Numbered from the stretch's first letter, positions 17,770 to 26,359 are shown. The stretch: 64,000 nt of DNA from UBA1794 sp031552405 (GCA_031552405.1 JAVBMN010000006.1:26174-90173); one strand, 5' to 3'. Made by a program: numbers and translations. Notes: generated by a model from the sequence alone, not told the origin.

Positions 17770-18573
17770 ATGAATAAGAAAGAATTTACAGGAGAATTAC
17801 TCGGAACCTTTATTCTGGTTCTATTTGGTTGCGGTTCGGTGGCCGTAGCAACACTGTTTGACGAATATACCGGCATATTTCAAATAGGCCTGGCCTGGGG
17901 AATAGGTGTTACGCTGGCCATCTACCTTACCCGCCATCTGTCGTGCGCACACCTCAACCCAGCAGTATCTATCGGTATGGTTATTAGTAAACGGATGACT
18001 GTTAGCAAATTACCGGGCTATCTGATAGCCCAGTTTCTGGGTGCATTCGTGGCGGGCTGGATGATTTATCTGCTATTCTCGCCCTCTATTACTGCGTACG
18101 AAAATGCCCACGAGATTGTGCGGGGAAGTGCCGAGTCGGTAGCTACAGCCAAAATGTTCGGCGAGTTTTACGGTGGGGGAGTAGCGGTTGTGTCAATGCC
18201 ATTGGCTATTGCTGCCGAGGCATTCGGAACCTTCCTTTTGGTATTACTTATCTTCGCCCTGACAGAAGGCTGCAACGTAGGACGCCCTAGTGATGCGATG
18301 GCCCCCGTCTTTATCGGCTTGACAGTTGCCTCCGTTATATTCCTTATAGCACCCCTCACTCAGGCGGGATTGAATCCGGCGCGCGATTTCGGCCCCCGAA
18401 TGCTTGCCTGGATCGCCGGATGGGGGAGTGCTGCTTTCCCCGACAACAGTGGAGGATTCTTTTGGGTATATATACTGGGACCTGTGATTGGTGGGGCTGT
18501 GGCAGCCTGGTTCTTCATGTATGTGATGGAACCGCTGATGAAAAAGAAATCTCAGGGATGCAATTGCCAATAG
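17770..18573 (+). CDS. Aquaporin / MIP family channel
   Basis: This 267-residue protein has six predicted membrane helices and the two half-helix NPA motifs of the MIP family (HLNPAVS and GLNPARD). The second NPA is followed by Asp, a feature often found in glycerol-conducting aquaglyceroporins; the loop around it is GLNPARDFGPR. It lies 13 nt downstream of the ABC permease with no visible terminator in between, so it is probably part of the same transcript. It ends in CNCQ. It could carry water, glycerol or a small neutral solute; the link to the redox cluster is unclear. Confidence 0.9.
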   Translation: MNKKEFTGELLGTFILVLFGCGSVAVATLFDEYTGIFQIGLAWGIGVTLAIYLTRHLSCAHLNPAVSIGMVISKRMTVSKLPGYLIAQFLGAFVAGWMIYLLFSPSITAYENAHEIVRGSAESVATAKMFGEFYGGGVAVVSMPLAIAAEAFGTFLLVLLIFALTEGCNVGRPSDAMAPVFIGLTVASVIFLIAPLTQAGLNPARDFGPRMLAWIAGWGSAAFPDNSGGFFWVYILGPVIGGAVAAWFFMYVMEPLMKKKSQGCNCQ

Positions 18574-18606
18574 TTTCTTAAACTCATAATAATAAATAGT
18601 AGAATA

Positions 18607-19695
18607 ATGAACACAACTCTTGTGATCGCCGGAGGTTTCCTCGGAGCCGGCAAAACAACTTTGCTGTGGGATGTGGCCCGAAAACTGACAGGCCAAGGAC
18701 TACGCGTAGGTCTTATCACCAATGACCAGGCACCGGAACTGGTTGATAGCAAATTTTTGTCACTCAATAATCTAAAAGTAGCCGAAGTCAGCGGTAGCTG
18801 TTTCTGCTGTAACTTCAACGGGTTCACGGATGCGATCCAAAAGATTCGCGCCGAAGTAGCTGCAGACATAATCATTGCCGAACCGGTAGGCAGTTGTGCC
18901 GATCTTTCGGCCACCATTATGCAGCCATTGAAGCAATACTGGAACCGCGATCTGCAAGTTGCCCCTCTCTCCGTATTGGCCGATCCCACACGTCTCAAGT
19001 CCATCCTTATCGGAGAAAATATAGGGTTACATCCCGATGCAGCCTATATCTTCCGCAAGCAACTGGAAGAAAGCGATATTATCCTTATCAGTAAAGCCGA
19101 CCTGCTAAACAATACTCAGCTGGAAGACTTGAAGCAACGCACCGCCCAGACATTCCCTTCGGCCACCATTCTTGCAGTCAGCGCAATGAACGGCATCGGA
19201 ACAGACGAATGGTTGTCACTGGTTACCACCCGTCAGGATGCTGGTAAACGTCTGGTAGAGATGGACTACGATATATACGCCAACGGTGAAGCCGTCCTTG
19301 GCTGGCTGAATGGTACTGTGTACCTGCAAGGCCCCGACACCGATTGGGATGCTTTTATTCACACCCTGCTTACCCATTTAGCCACCCGTTTTGACAAAGA
19401 GAGCTTATCCGTAGGACATGTCAAGGTAATTGCCGAAAACGGAAAGAGATTTATCGTCGGAAACATAACCGGTACCGCCGATACGCTTTCTGTCCGCGGT
19501 TCAGCAGGCAATGGTGAAGCTGTCAAACTCATTATCAATGCCCGCGTAGAAACTTCCCCGGAAAATCTGGACAAGATTGTTCGTCAGACACTTGACACAT
19601 TGTGTACAGATGTCTATGTAACTGATATTATTGCCTGGCGATATCTTCAACCGGGTCGACCACAGCCGACGCATAGGTTTACAGAGGTGGTGTAG
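18607..19695 (+). CDS. G3E-family GTPase, CobW/COG0523-like metallochaperone
   Basis: This 362-residue protein has the P-loop GGFLGAGKTT (residues 9-18), the CxCC metal-binding motif as C-F-C-C (residues 65-68), and the AEPVGSCAD segment that follows the Walker B region. SKADLL serves as the NKxD-type guanine motif. COG0523 proteins hydrolyse GTP and deliver metals (zinc, cobalt and others) to client enzymes. The C-terminal CobW_C domain is divergent. It follows the aquaporin by 33 nt and is the last gene of the co-directional run. A metal-dependent client in the same operon is possible, but no Zur-like site is evident. Confidence 0.82.
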   Translation: MNTTLVIAGGFLGAGKTTLLWDVARKLTGQGLRVGLITNDQAPELVDSKFLSLNNLKVAEVSGSCFCCNFNGFTDAIQKIRAEVAADIIIAEPVGSCADLSATIMQPLKQYWNRDLQVAPLSVLADPTRLKSILIGENIGLHPDAAYIFRKQLEESDIILISKADLLNNTQLEDLKQRTAQTFPSATILAVSAMNGIGTDEWLSLVTTRQDAGKRLVEMDYDIYANGEAVLGWLNGTVYLQGPDTDWDAFIHTLLTHLATRFDKESLSVGHVKVIAENGKRFIVGNITGTADTLSVRGSAGNGEAVKLIINARVETSPENLDKIVRQTLDTLCTDVYVTDIIAWRYLQPGRPQPTHRFTEVV

Positions 19696-19728
19696 TATTC
19701 TGATCCTACTGACATACCCCCATAAACA

Positions 19729-19800
19729 CAGGCCTGAGTTTGCATAAAACCAGGCCTGCATTTTCAAAAGACAGGCCTGCGTTTTTTAATCACAGGCCTG
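19729..19800. repeat. Phased array of CAGGCCTG palindromes (4 copies)
   Basis: Four exact CAGGCCTG copies start at 19729, 19751, 19772 and 19793, a spacing of 22, 21 and 21 nt. The spacers are AT-rich with runs of A and T. It lies between the convergent CobW-like and amt genes. Short hairpins followed by T runs could also give transcription termination in both directions. Confidence 0.85.
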
Positions 19801-19830
19801 TCTTTTTTCCTCCTTCTGCCCCTACTTATT

Positions 19831-21189
19831 TTAGAGAGAAGCCTCCCCATTCTCATACTCCGCCAGCTCACGTTTACCTACCTGGCTGCCGTACAATTCA
19901 TCGTGCTGACTCAGGTCAAGGCCTACACGTTCACTCTTTTCGGACACACGCAGCGGCACCATCTTGTTAGTAATCCAGTACAAGGCATACGCCACTATGA
20001 ATGTATACACAGATATAATTACTACCGCCAATATATGGTTGATAATACTTTCCATATGTGTAATACCACTTTCCGGATCGTATACGAAGATACCTGTCAT
20101 AATGGTTCCCACGATACCTCCCACGCCGTGGGTAGGAAATACGTCGAGAGCATCATCAAAGGTGGTTTTCTTGTTCTTCCAGGTCACTGCAATGTTACAG
20201 ATTATGGTAGTGATGAAAGCGATAAAAATACTCTCGCCCACCGATACCCATCCGGCAGAAGGTGTAATAGCCACAAGTCCTACCACCGCCCCGATAGCTG
20301 CACCCATTGCCGAAGGCTTACGCCCCATCAAACAGTCAAAGCATACCCACGTAATCATAGCCGCTGCCGAAGCAGTATTAGTGTTGAGGAATGCCTTTAC
20401 CGCCATCCCGTCCGCATGCAGGGAAGAGCCCGCATTAAATCCAAACCAACCCAGCCACAGCAAAGCCGCTCCCAAGAGGACGAAAGGCACATTGGCCGGC
20501 CGATGATTGCCCGATCCCTTCCGCTTTCCCAGGAAGATAGCCCCAGCCAGAGCCGCCACACCCGAAGAAGCATGCACCACGATTCCTCCGGCAAAGTCCT
20601 TCACATGCATCATACTCAGGAACCCATCCGGATGCCACGTCCAGTGCGCCAGCGGGCAATAGATAAAGATACAGAACAGCATCATAAAAATCACGTATCC
20701 CGAAAACCGCACACGTTCGGCAAACGAACCCGTAATAAGCGACGGCGTAATAATTGCAAACTTCATCTGAAACAACGCATACAAAGCAATAGGAATGGTA
20801 AGTCCCAATTTGGAGCCTAACTCGTCATCAATGTTTCCGCCCAGATTGTTAAACATAAAATAAGAGGAAGGATCCCCTATGAAATGCCCCATATCCGAAC
20901 CAAATGCCAGGCTAAACCCAAAGAACACCCACAGCACGCTGACCAGCCCCATCGCAATAAAACTCTGCAGCATGGTGGATATCACATTCTTCTCGCGCAC
21001 CATGCCCCCGTAAAAGAAAGACAGTCCAGGGGTCATCATCAATACAAAGATCGTAGCCGTAATCATCCAGGCCACATCCGCAGTATTCACTCCCTCTGCC
21101 AGCTCAAAGCTGAAATCACCGGGCATAAACAATCCCAGTACACTGATAAAGGTCATAATGACCGATAAGATAATCCAACGTTTTTCCAT
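19831..21189 (-). CDS. amt: Ammonium transporter
   Basis: This 452-residue membrane protein has about eleven transmembrane helices. Family hallmarks include MTPGLSFFYGGMVREKN, the ITGSFAERVRFS region, the FAGGIVVHASSGVAAL segment with its pore His, and THGVGGIVG near the end with the second pore His. The N-terminal hydrophobic segment may be a cleaved signal. Amt proteins take up ammonium. Most systems pair amt with a PII (glnK) gene; none is adjacent here. It is convergent with the CobW-like gene and has its own promoter-like box upstream (21220-21227). Confidence 0.95.
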   Translation of the reverse strand: MEKRWIILSVIMTFISVLGLFMPGDFSFELAEGVNTADVAWMITATIFVLMMTPGLSFFYGGMVREKNVISTMLQSFIAMGLVSVLWVFFGFSLAFGSDMGHFIGDPSSYFMFNNLGGNIDDELGSKLGLTIPIALYALFQMKFAIITPSLITGSFAERVRFSGYVIFMMLFCIFIYCPLAHWTWHPDGFLSMMHVKDFAGGIVVHASSGVAALAGAIFLGKRKGSGNHRPANVPFVLLGAALLWLGWFGFNAGSSLHADGMAVKAFLNTNTASAAAMITWVCFDCLMGRKPSAMGAAIGAVVGLVAITPSAGWVSVGESIFIAFITTIICNIAVTWKNKKTTFDDALDVFPTHGVGGIVGTIMTGIFVYDPESGITHMESIINHILAVVIISVYTFIVAYALYWITNKMVPLRVSEKSERVGLDLSQHDELYGSQVGKRELAEYENGEASL

Positions 21190-21219
21190 AATAATACCTG
21201 TTTTTGTGTGAATATGCTA

Positions 21220-21227
21220 CAAAGGTA
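21220..21227 (-). promoter_or_regulatory. Bacteroidetes -7 promoter box for amt
   Basis: On the minus strand this reads TACCTTTG, a match to TAnnTTTG, 31 nt upstream of the amt start codon. A clear -33 TTTG at the usual distance was not found. Confidence 0.55.
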
Positions 21228-21400
21228 ACGCAGTTCAGGTCCAAAAGAAAGCAATTCGGCCGAATTTAAAAACCAAAAGTCATACACCAAACCATAATTA
21301 TAACAATATGCAACAAATCCACTCCATCTGCTTTCACTCTGAAAAAAATCCTCCTATAATCCAACAAAAATCGAAAGCATGACCCATAGAAGGGCAGACA

Positions 21401-21453
21401 TCACCCATTTATTATTGCGCAGCCTGTATTCACCCATTCATCATTGCGCAGCC
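21401..21453. repeat. 24-bp direct repeat pair in amt-gld intergenic region
   Basis: Two 24-bp units start at 21401 and 21430; both begin TCACCCATT and end ATTGCGCAGCC and differ at two positions by eye. They sit in a roughly 500-bp gene-free stretch (21190-21689). The rest of that stretch holds GC-rich sequence around 21470-21610 and a TTTTGGTTACTTTTC/GAAAAGTGAC-type motif (21627-21660), but no convincing gene. Confidence 0.6.
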
Positions 21454-21677
21454 CCCTATGACGTCCGCAACCGCTCCTGAGGGAGCGACCCGCCTTGTTA
21501 TCGCAGCGTCAAACGCAGCATCGGTTGAGGGAACGACCAGGCCAAAAGCTGTTTGAACGCAGCGAGTTCTTTTGGCCAGTGACCGAGGCCGATGCGGAGT
21601 AGCGTAGAGAACACAGCGGAATGTTCTTTTGGTTACTTTTCTTGCGCCAAGAAAAGTGACAATAAAAATATTCTAAG

Positions 21678-21685
21678 TATCTTTG
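21678..21685 (+). promoter_or_regulatory. -7 promoter box immediately before gldFG-like gene
   Basis: TATCTTTG matches TAnnTTTG and ends only four bases before the ATG at 21690. Transcription would be expected to start at or very near the start codon. Confidence 0.6.
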
Positions 21686-21689
21686 CACT

Positions 21690-24185
21690 ATGCCAGCCGA
21701 GATTCAAAAGAGCGAAATACCGCGCCTCTCCCGTTTTCGGGAGAACTTCCTCCCCCTATGCACTCTCCTTCGTAAAGAATGGACCTCCTTCTTCGCCTCC
21801 CCCATGGGATGGATCACCCTCTCCATATGGCTCATAGCCCTCGGCATGATGTTATGGATCTTCCCCGGTGAATACAACATCCTGGACGGAGGCTACGCTA
21901 CCCTGCGCCCGTTCTTCGGCCTGGCACCCATCCTGATGATCCTCATTGTTCCCGCCCTCACCATGCGCAGCTATGCCGAAGAACGAAAGAGCGGAACGAT
22001 GGAAGTCCTGACTTCACACCCCATATCCCCCAGACTGATACTTACTGCAAAGTTCCTGAGCGCCTGGGGCATCATGGCACTTGCCGTGGCCCTTACTTTA
22101 CTATATATCATTACGCTAAACCTTATCGCCGTACAAGGCCTTGACGGAGGAGAAGTCGCCGGAGGATACATCGGCCTGTGCCTCCTGTTGGGAGCCTTTG
22201 TCGGTATCGGACTGTTCAGCTCCTCACTTACCGACAACCAGCTCACCGCCTACCTTCTCGGAGCGTTTCTATCCTTTACCCTCTTCTTCGGCTTTTCGTT
22301 GATCGCCTCGCTGGCACAAAGCGGAGAGTTGTATACCGGATGGGAGCAACTGGGCATGCTGGCCCGCTTTGACCCCATGACACATGGCATCATTGCCTTT
22401 TGGGATGCCTTCTACATACTACTCGTAACATTATTCTTCCTAACCCTTACATACTGGAAACAGTTCCCCCAACGCAAAGTTTTGAAGCTCTTGCAACTCA
22501 TCTCCCTTCCCCTCATCCTGGGAGTGTGCAGCCTGCTGAGCAGCAATTACGTATTACGATGGGACCTGACGGTCGACAAGCGTTACACCCTGTCTCCACA
22601 CACTGAGCATCTCCTTCGCACACTGGATCAGCCCGTAGAGGTGATTCTATACCTCAACGGCTCACTCAATCCGGGCTTCCACCGCCTGCGGAATGCCACC
22701 GTCGACCTGCTTGCCGAGATGGCCGGACACGCACACAAAGGGATGCACCTGACCCTGGCAGATCCTTCGCACGCCTCAGATCCGGAGCTCCGCGAGCAAC
22801 GCTATCAAACCCTAGCACAAAGAGGCATTACCGGAATCTCCGTAAACGAACGTGACGGCGAAGGGAAGACCACCGCCCAAGTTATATTCCCCTGGGCAGA
22901 AGTGATATACGAGGACGATACCATTCCCGTACCTCTGCTTCGCAGGAATGCCATGCTTACACCTCAGGAAGTGTTGAACCAATCCTCAGCCGTACTGGAA
23001 TACGGTTTTACGGATGCCTTGCGCGTGCTGACCATCAAAGAACCCAGACGGATTGCCTTTACCGAAGGACACGGAGAGCTTACCGAAACTTCCCTCTATG
23101 AAGCCTTCAATACCCTGAGCCGGTATTACCAGATAGACCGCGGACCGCTGGGTACAGACCCTTCTGCCCTTGCTTTGTATCGCGCCATAGTGATTGCCGA
23201 TCCGCAAACGCCGTTTAGCGAGGCAGAGAAGTTCGCCCTCGACCAATACCTTATGCAGGGAGGAAACCTGTATATCCTGACCGGAGGAACCTCTTTCAAC
23301 CCAGATGAATTTGCCCTTACAGGCGAGGCTGCCACCCTGAAACGGGCACTCAATCTGGACGATCTCCTCTTTACCTACGGCATACGTATTGAACCGGCCT
23401 TGGTACAAGATTTACAGTGCACCGCCATTACCCTTTCCGCTACAACGGCAGGAGCAAAAGACGGGCAAACCACTACGCTGCCCTGGTTCTTTGCCCCGCT
23501 ATTGCTTCCTCAAAGCCACCCGCTGACCACAACCATATCCCCGATACGTTCGGAATACGTAAGTCCGCTTACCTTTGTCAACAAGCATCCCGGAATACAG
23601 AAGCAGGTGCTCTTTACCACTTCCGATCACTCGCATCTCCTTCCCGTACCGGAGAAGGTATCCCTCCGCTACGTAGAGATGCCAGCCACTGAAGAGTATT
23701 TCAACCAACCTCCTCAGCCTGTTATAGCATTACTCGAAGGGGAGCTCCCCTCTGCCTTCCTGCACCGCCTGCTTCCCGAAGGGGCTCAAGAGCTCCCGCA
23801 AGGACGCATCGGGAAAAGCCGTGACTCACGCCTCCTGGTATCCGGCACCGCCAGCATCGTAACAAACGAGTGGGAGGGGAGCGGCCACAATACCCGCCCC
23901 TTACCGCTGGGGTACGACCGCCACAGCCACGCACAGCTTGGCAATGAAGACTTTCTGGTGCAAAGCATCTCATACCTCATGGGCGATGACCAGTGGATCA
24001 GCCTGCGCAACCGCTCGCAGGAAATGCGCTTGCTGAGCCGGGATGCAATAACCCTACAACGTGCCACATGGCAGATAGTCAATGTAGGAGCACCAATCGC
24101 CCTGCTCTTTATACTTTTATCGGCATTTCGCCTATGCCGCAACAAGAAAATCCAAGGCAGCATGAGGCAAATAAATAGAAAATAA
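21690..24185 (+). CDS. Fused GldF-GldG-type ABC permease / auxiliary protein
   Basis: This 831-residue protein combines two parts. Residues about 20-260 form an ABC-2 permease (GldF-like) with six membrane helices and the EERKSGTMEVL motif. Residues about 270-800 form a GldG-like periplasmic part (WDLTVDKRYTLSPHTEHLL, then LTEGHGE-type FTEGHGELTE) ending in a membrane helix (about 795-815). Gld proteins are named for gliding motility, but close relatives occur in non-gliding Bacteroidales, so its job there is uncertain. The ATP-binding partner (GldA) is not adjacent. The start at 21690 almost abuts the promoter, and no alternative Met exists before the first membrane segment. Confidence 0.82.
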   Translation: MPAEIQKSEIPRLSRFRENFLPLCTLLRKEWTSFFASPMGWITLSIWLIALGMMLWIFPGEYNILDGGYATLRPFFGLAPILMILIVPALTMRSYAEERKSGTMEVLTSHPISPRLILTAKFLSAWGIMALAVALTLLYIITLNLIAVQGLDGGEVAGGYIGLCLLLGAFVGIGLFSSSLTDNQLTAYLLGAFLSFTLFFGFSLIASLAQSGELYTGWEQLGMLARFDPMTHGIIAFWDAFYILLVTLFFLTLTYWKQFPQRKVLKLLQLISLPLILGVCSLLSSNYVLRWDLTVDKRYTLSPHTEHLLRTLDQPVEVILYLNGSLNPGFHRLRNATVDLLAEMAGHAHKGMHLTLADPSHASDPELREQRYQTLAQRGITGISVNERDGEGKTTAQVIFPWAEVIYEDDTIPVPLLRRNAMLTPQEVLNQSSAVLEYGFTDALRVLTIKEPRRIAFTEGHGELTETSLYEAFNTLSRYYQIDRGPLGTDPSALALYRAIVIADPQTPFSEAEKFALDQYLMQGGNLYILTGGTSFNPDEFALTGEAATLKRALNLDDLLFTYGIRIEPALVQDLQCTAITLSATTAGAKDGQTTTLPWFFAPLLLPQSHPLTTTISPIRSEYVSPLTFVNKHPGIQKQVLFTTSDHSHLLPVPEKVSLRYVEMPATEEYFNQPPQPVIALLEGELPSAFLHRLLPEGAQELPQGRIGKSRDSRLLVSGTASIVTNEWEGSGHNTRPLPLGYDRHSHAQLGNEDFLVQSISYLMGDDQWISLRNRSQEMRLLSRDAITLQRATWQIVNVGAPIALLFILLSAFRLCRNKKIQGSMRQINRK

Positions 24186-24186
24186 C

Positions 24187-24194
24187 TATCTTTG
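24187..24194 (+). promoter_or_regulatory. -7 promoter box for the NifU-like/GGGtGRT operon
   Basis: TATCTTTG matches TAnnTTTG and begins two bases after the stop of the GldFG-like gene, 52 nt ahead of the ATG at 24246. This marks a separate transcription unit. Confidence 0.6.
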
Positions 24195-24245
24195 CACGCT
24201 GTAAACAGAATGTTTTTTTCATATCATTAATAAAGTTTCAAAGTT

Positions 24246-24947
24246 ATGACTTATTCACAGGAAGTGGAACACATGTGTGTGGTACAAAAGGGCCCCAACC
24301 ACGGCCCTGCACCCATTCCCGAAGAGGGAAGATGGGTGAAGTCAAAAGAAATCAAAGACATCTCCGGTCTTACTCACGGTATAGGATGGTGTGCACCCCA
24401 GCAGGGAACTTGCAAACTGACCCTTAACGTGAAGGAAGGTATCATCCAGGAAGCACTGATCGAAACAGTAGGTTGCTCCGGTATGACGCATTCGGCTGCT
24501 ATGGCTGCTGAAATCCTGCCCGGAAAAACTGTGTTGGAAGCACTGAACACCGACCTCGTGTGCGATGCGATTAACACTGCAATGCGCGAACTCTTCCTTC
24601 AGATCGTGTACGGACGTACACAGTCGGCCTTCTCAGAAGACGGTCTGCCCATCGGCGCCGGTCTGGAAGACCTCGGTAAAGGTCTCCGCAGCCAGGTAGG
24701 TACTCTGTACGGTACATTGGCTAAAGGTCCCCGTTACCTGGAAATGGCTGAAGGTTACATCAAGACTCTTGCACTGGATGCAAACGATGAAATCTGTGGA
24801 TACGAATTCGTACACCTCGGCAAATTCATGGATGAGATTAAGAAAGGTACCGATGCCAACGAAGCACTGAAGAAAGTGACTGGTACGTATGGCCGCTTCA
24901 CAGAAGAAGCCGGTGTTGTAAAATTCATTGACCCGCGTCACGCTTAA
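24246..24947 (+). CDS. NifU/IscU-like iron-sulfur cluster scaffold protein
   Basis: This 233-residue protein has an IscU/NifU-N-like core: HGIGWCAPQQGTC, then TVGCSGMTHSAAMAAEILPG and a LVCDAI segment, giving the spaced Cys residues expected of a scaffold. The GCSGMxxSAAMxxEILPGKT stretch parallels the GCGSAIASSS...GK part of NifU. The C-terminal third is extra relative to IscU. It is followed 19 nt later by the GGGtGRT gene, a pairing seen widely in anaerobes, so the two proteins probably act together. Whether the cluster is passed to a general or specific client is not known. Confidence 0.8.
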   Translation: MTYSQEVEHMCVVQKGPNHGPAPIPEEGRWVKSKEIKDISGLTHGIGWCAPQQGTCKLTLNVKEGIIQEALIETVGCSGMTHSAAMAAEILPGKTVLEALNTDLVCDAINTAMRELFLQIVYGRTQSAFSEDGLPIGAGLEDLGKGLRSQVGTLYGTLAKGPRYLEMAEGYIKTLALDANDEICGYEFVHLGKFMDEIKKGTDANEALKKVTGTYGRFTEEAGVVKFIDPRHA

Positions 24948-24966
24948 TAGAAGGAGGAATACAATT

Positions 24967-25968
24967 ATGGCATTATTTGAAAGTTACGAACGTCGTATCG
25001 ACAAAGTGAACGCAGCGTTGATCGCCAACGGAATCGCCAGCATCGAAGAGGCAAAAGCCATCTGTGATGCAGCAGGTATCGATCCTTATAAGACTTGTGA
25101 AGAAACTCAGCCCATCTGCTTTGAGAATGCAAAGTGGGCGTATGTAGTAGGTGCAGCCATCGCTATTAAGAAAGGTTGCAAAGTAGCTGCTGACGCTGCC
25201 GAAGCTATCGGTATCGGTCTGCAGGCTTTCTGTATCCCCGGATCTGTAGCCGAAGACCGCAAGGTAGGTATTGGTCACGGTAACCTGGCTGCCCGTCTGC
25301 TCCGCGAAGAAACCAAATGTTTTGCATTCCTTGCAGGACACGAATCATTCGCTGCTGCCGAAGGTGCAATCAAGATTGCTGCCAAGGCTGACAAGGTACG
25401 CAAAGAACCCCTCCGCTGCATCCTGAACGGTCTGGGCAAAGACGCCGCACAGATCATCTCTCGTATCAACGGCTTTACGTACGTACAGACTCAGTTTGAT
25501 TACTATACCTCAGAACTGAAGGTAGTTCGCGAAATCGCTTACTCTGACGGTCCCCGTGCAAAAGTACGCTGCTTCGGCGCCGACGATGTACGTGAAGGTG
25601 TAGCCATCATGCACATGGAAGGTGTAGACGTATCCATCACTGGTAACTCTACCAACCCCACTCGCTTCCAGCACCCCGTAGCCGGAACTTACAAGAAAGA
25701 ATGCATGGAAATGGGCAAGAAATACTTCTCTGTAGCATCCGGTGGTGGTACAGGTCGTACGCTTCACCCTGATAACATGGGAGCCGGTCCCGCTTCTTAC
25801 GGTATGACGGACACTATGGGCCGTATGCACTCCGATGCTCAGTTCGCCGGTTCTTCCTCCGTTCCCGCTCACGTGGAAATGATGGGATTCCTCGGCATCG
25901 GTAACAACCCGATGGTAGGTGTAACCGTAGCTGTAGCTGTGGATATCGCACAGTCTCTGGGTAAGTAA
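24967..25968 (+). CDS. GGGtGRT family protein
   Basis: This 333-residue protein has the family-defining GGGTGRTLHPDNMGAGPAS segment in its C-terminal third and MMGFLGIGNNPMVGV near the end. The frame is open upstream to a Met at 24928, but that start would overlap the previous gene. The ATG at 24967 is preceded by AAGGAGG (24951-24957), which decides the start. The biochemical function of this family is not established. Constant pairing with an NifU-like scaffold suggests a role with iron-sulfur clusters. Confidence 0.85.
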   Translation: MALFESYERRIDKVNAALIANGIASIEEAKAICDAAGIDPYKTCEETQPICFENAKWAYVVGAAIAIKKGCKVAADAAEAIGIGLQAFCIPGSVAEDRKVGIGHGNLAARLLREETKCFAFLAGHESFAAAEGAIKIAAKADKVRKEPLRCILNGLGKDAAQIISRINGFTYVQTQFDYYTSELKVVREIAYSDGPRAKVRCFGADDVREGVAIMHMEGVDVSITGNSTNPTRFQHPVAGTYKKECMEMGKKYFSVASGGGTGRTLHPDNMGAGPASYGMTDTMGRMHSDAQFAGSSSVPAHVEMMGFLGIGNNPMVGVTVAVAVDIAQSLGK

Positions 25969-25991
25969 TCCAAAGCTGAACCAACTATAAT

Positions 25992-26030
25992 AAATCCCTG
26001 TAACTGTAATAGTTACGGGGATTTTGTTTT
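25992..26030 (+). terminator. Rho-independent terminator after GGGtGRT gene
   Basis: A 14-bp stem (25992-26005 with 26011-26024, one T-G wobble) with a 5-nt loop is followed by a T-rich tract (TTGTTTTG). It lies 24 nt after the stop codon. Confidence 0.8.
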
Positions 26031-26225
26031 GTAATAGTTTAAGGTAAATTACCCTATTATGATCTTACTATTCATCTCACTCTGTAAGCATAAAAGCAGC
26101 ACTAATAGCTTGAAATAATCGGCTCAAATGTATGCAATAAAGATGCTTGAATGGGTGTTAGATGAACGAATCTTCTCCTTCGCTTCTAATTGAAATCAGG
26201 TGTATTTGAGTAGAAAAACAGGATG

Positions 26226-26278
26226 TTTTGCGACTTATTCGCGACCATTTTTCGGTTTTTTCATAAGTGGTCGCAAAA
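26226..26278. repeat. Nested inverted repeats upstream of integrase remnant
   Basis: TTTTGCGAC (26226-26234) pairs with GTCGCAAAA (26270-26278), and GCGACCA (26241-26247) pairs with TGGTCGC (26268-26274); the two structures compete for the same right arm. It lies about 80 nt before the integrase fragment and may be a regulatory or recombination site. The remaining stretch (26031-26359) shows no gene. Confidence 0.5.
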
Positions 26279-26359
26279 ATCAATGTAATAAACTGTACCA
26301 CAGGTAAATATATCACTTTTTAATGAGCTTCCATAAGTCTAATTATATACATTTTAGCT

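Noticed and set aside
19729..19800. CRISPR-like array
   Set aside because: The repeat is only 8 bp and palindromic, the spacers are about 13-14 nt, and there are no cas genes.
19903..20820. Long plus-strand open frame opposite amt
   Set aside because: It is antisense to an unambiguous ammonium transporter and has no recognisable domain or start context.
24928..24966. Earlier start for the GGGtGRT protein
   Set aside because: A strong AAGGAGG lies just before the ATG at 24967, and the longer form overlaps the NifU-like gene.
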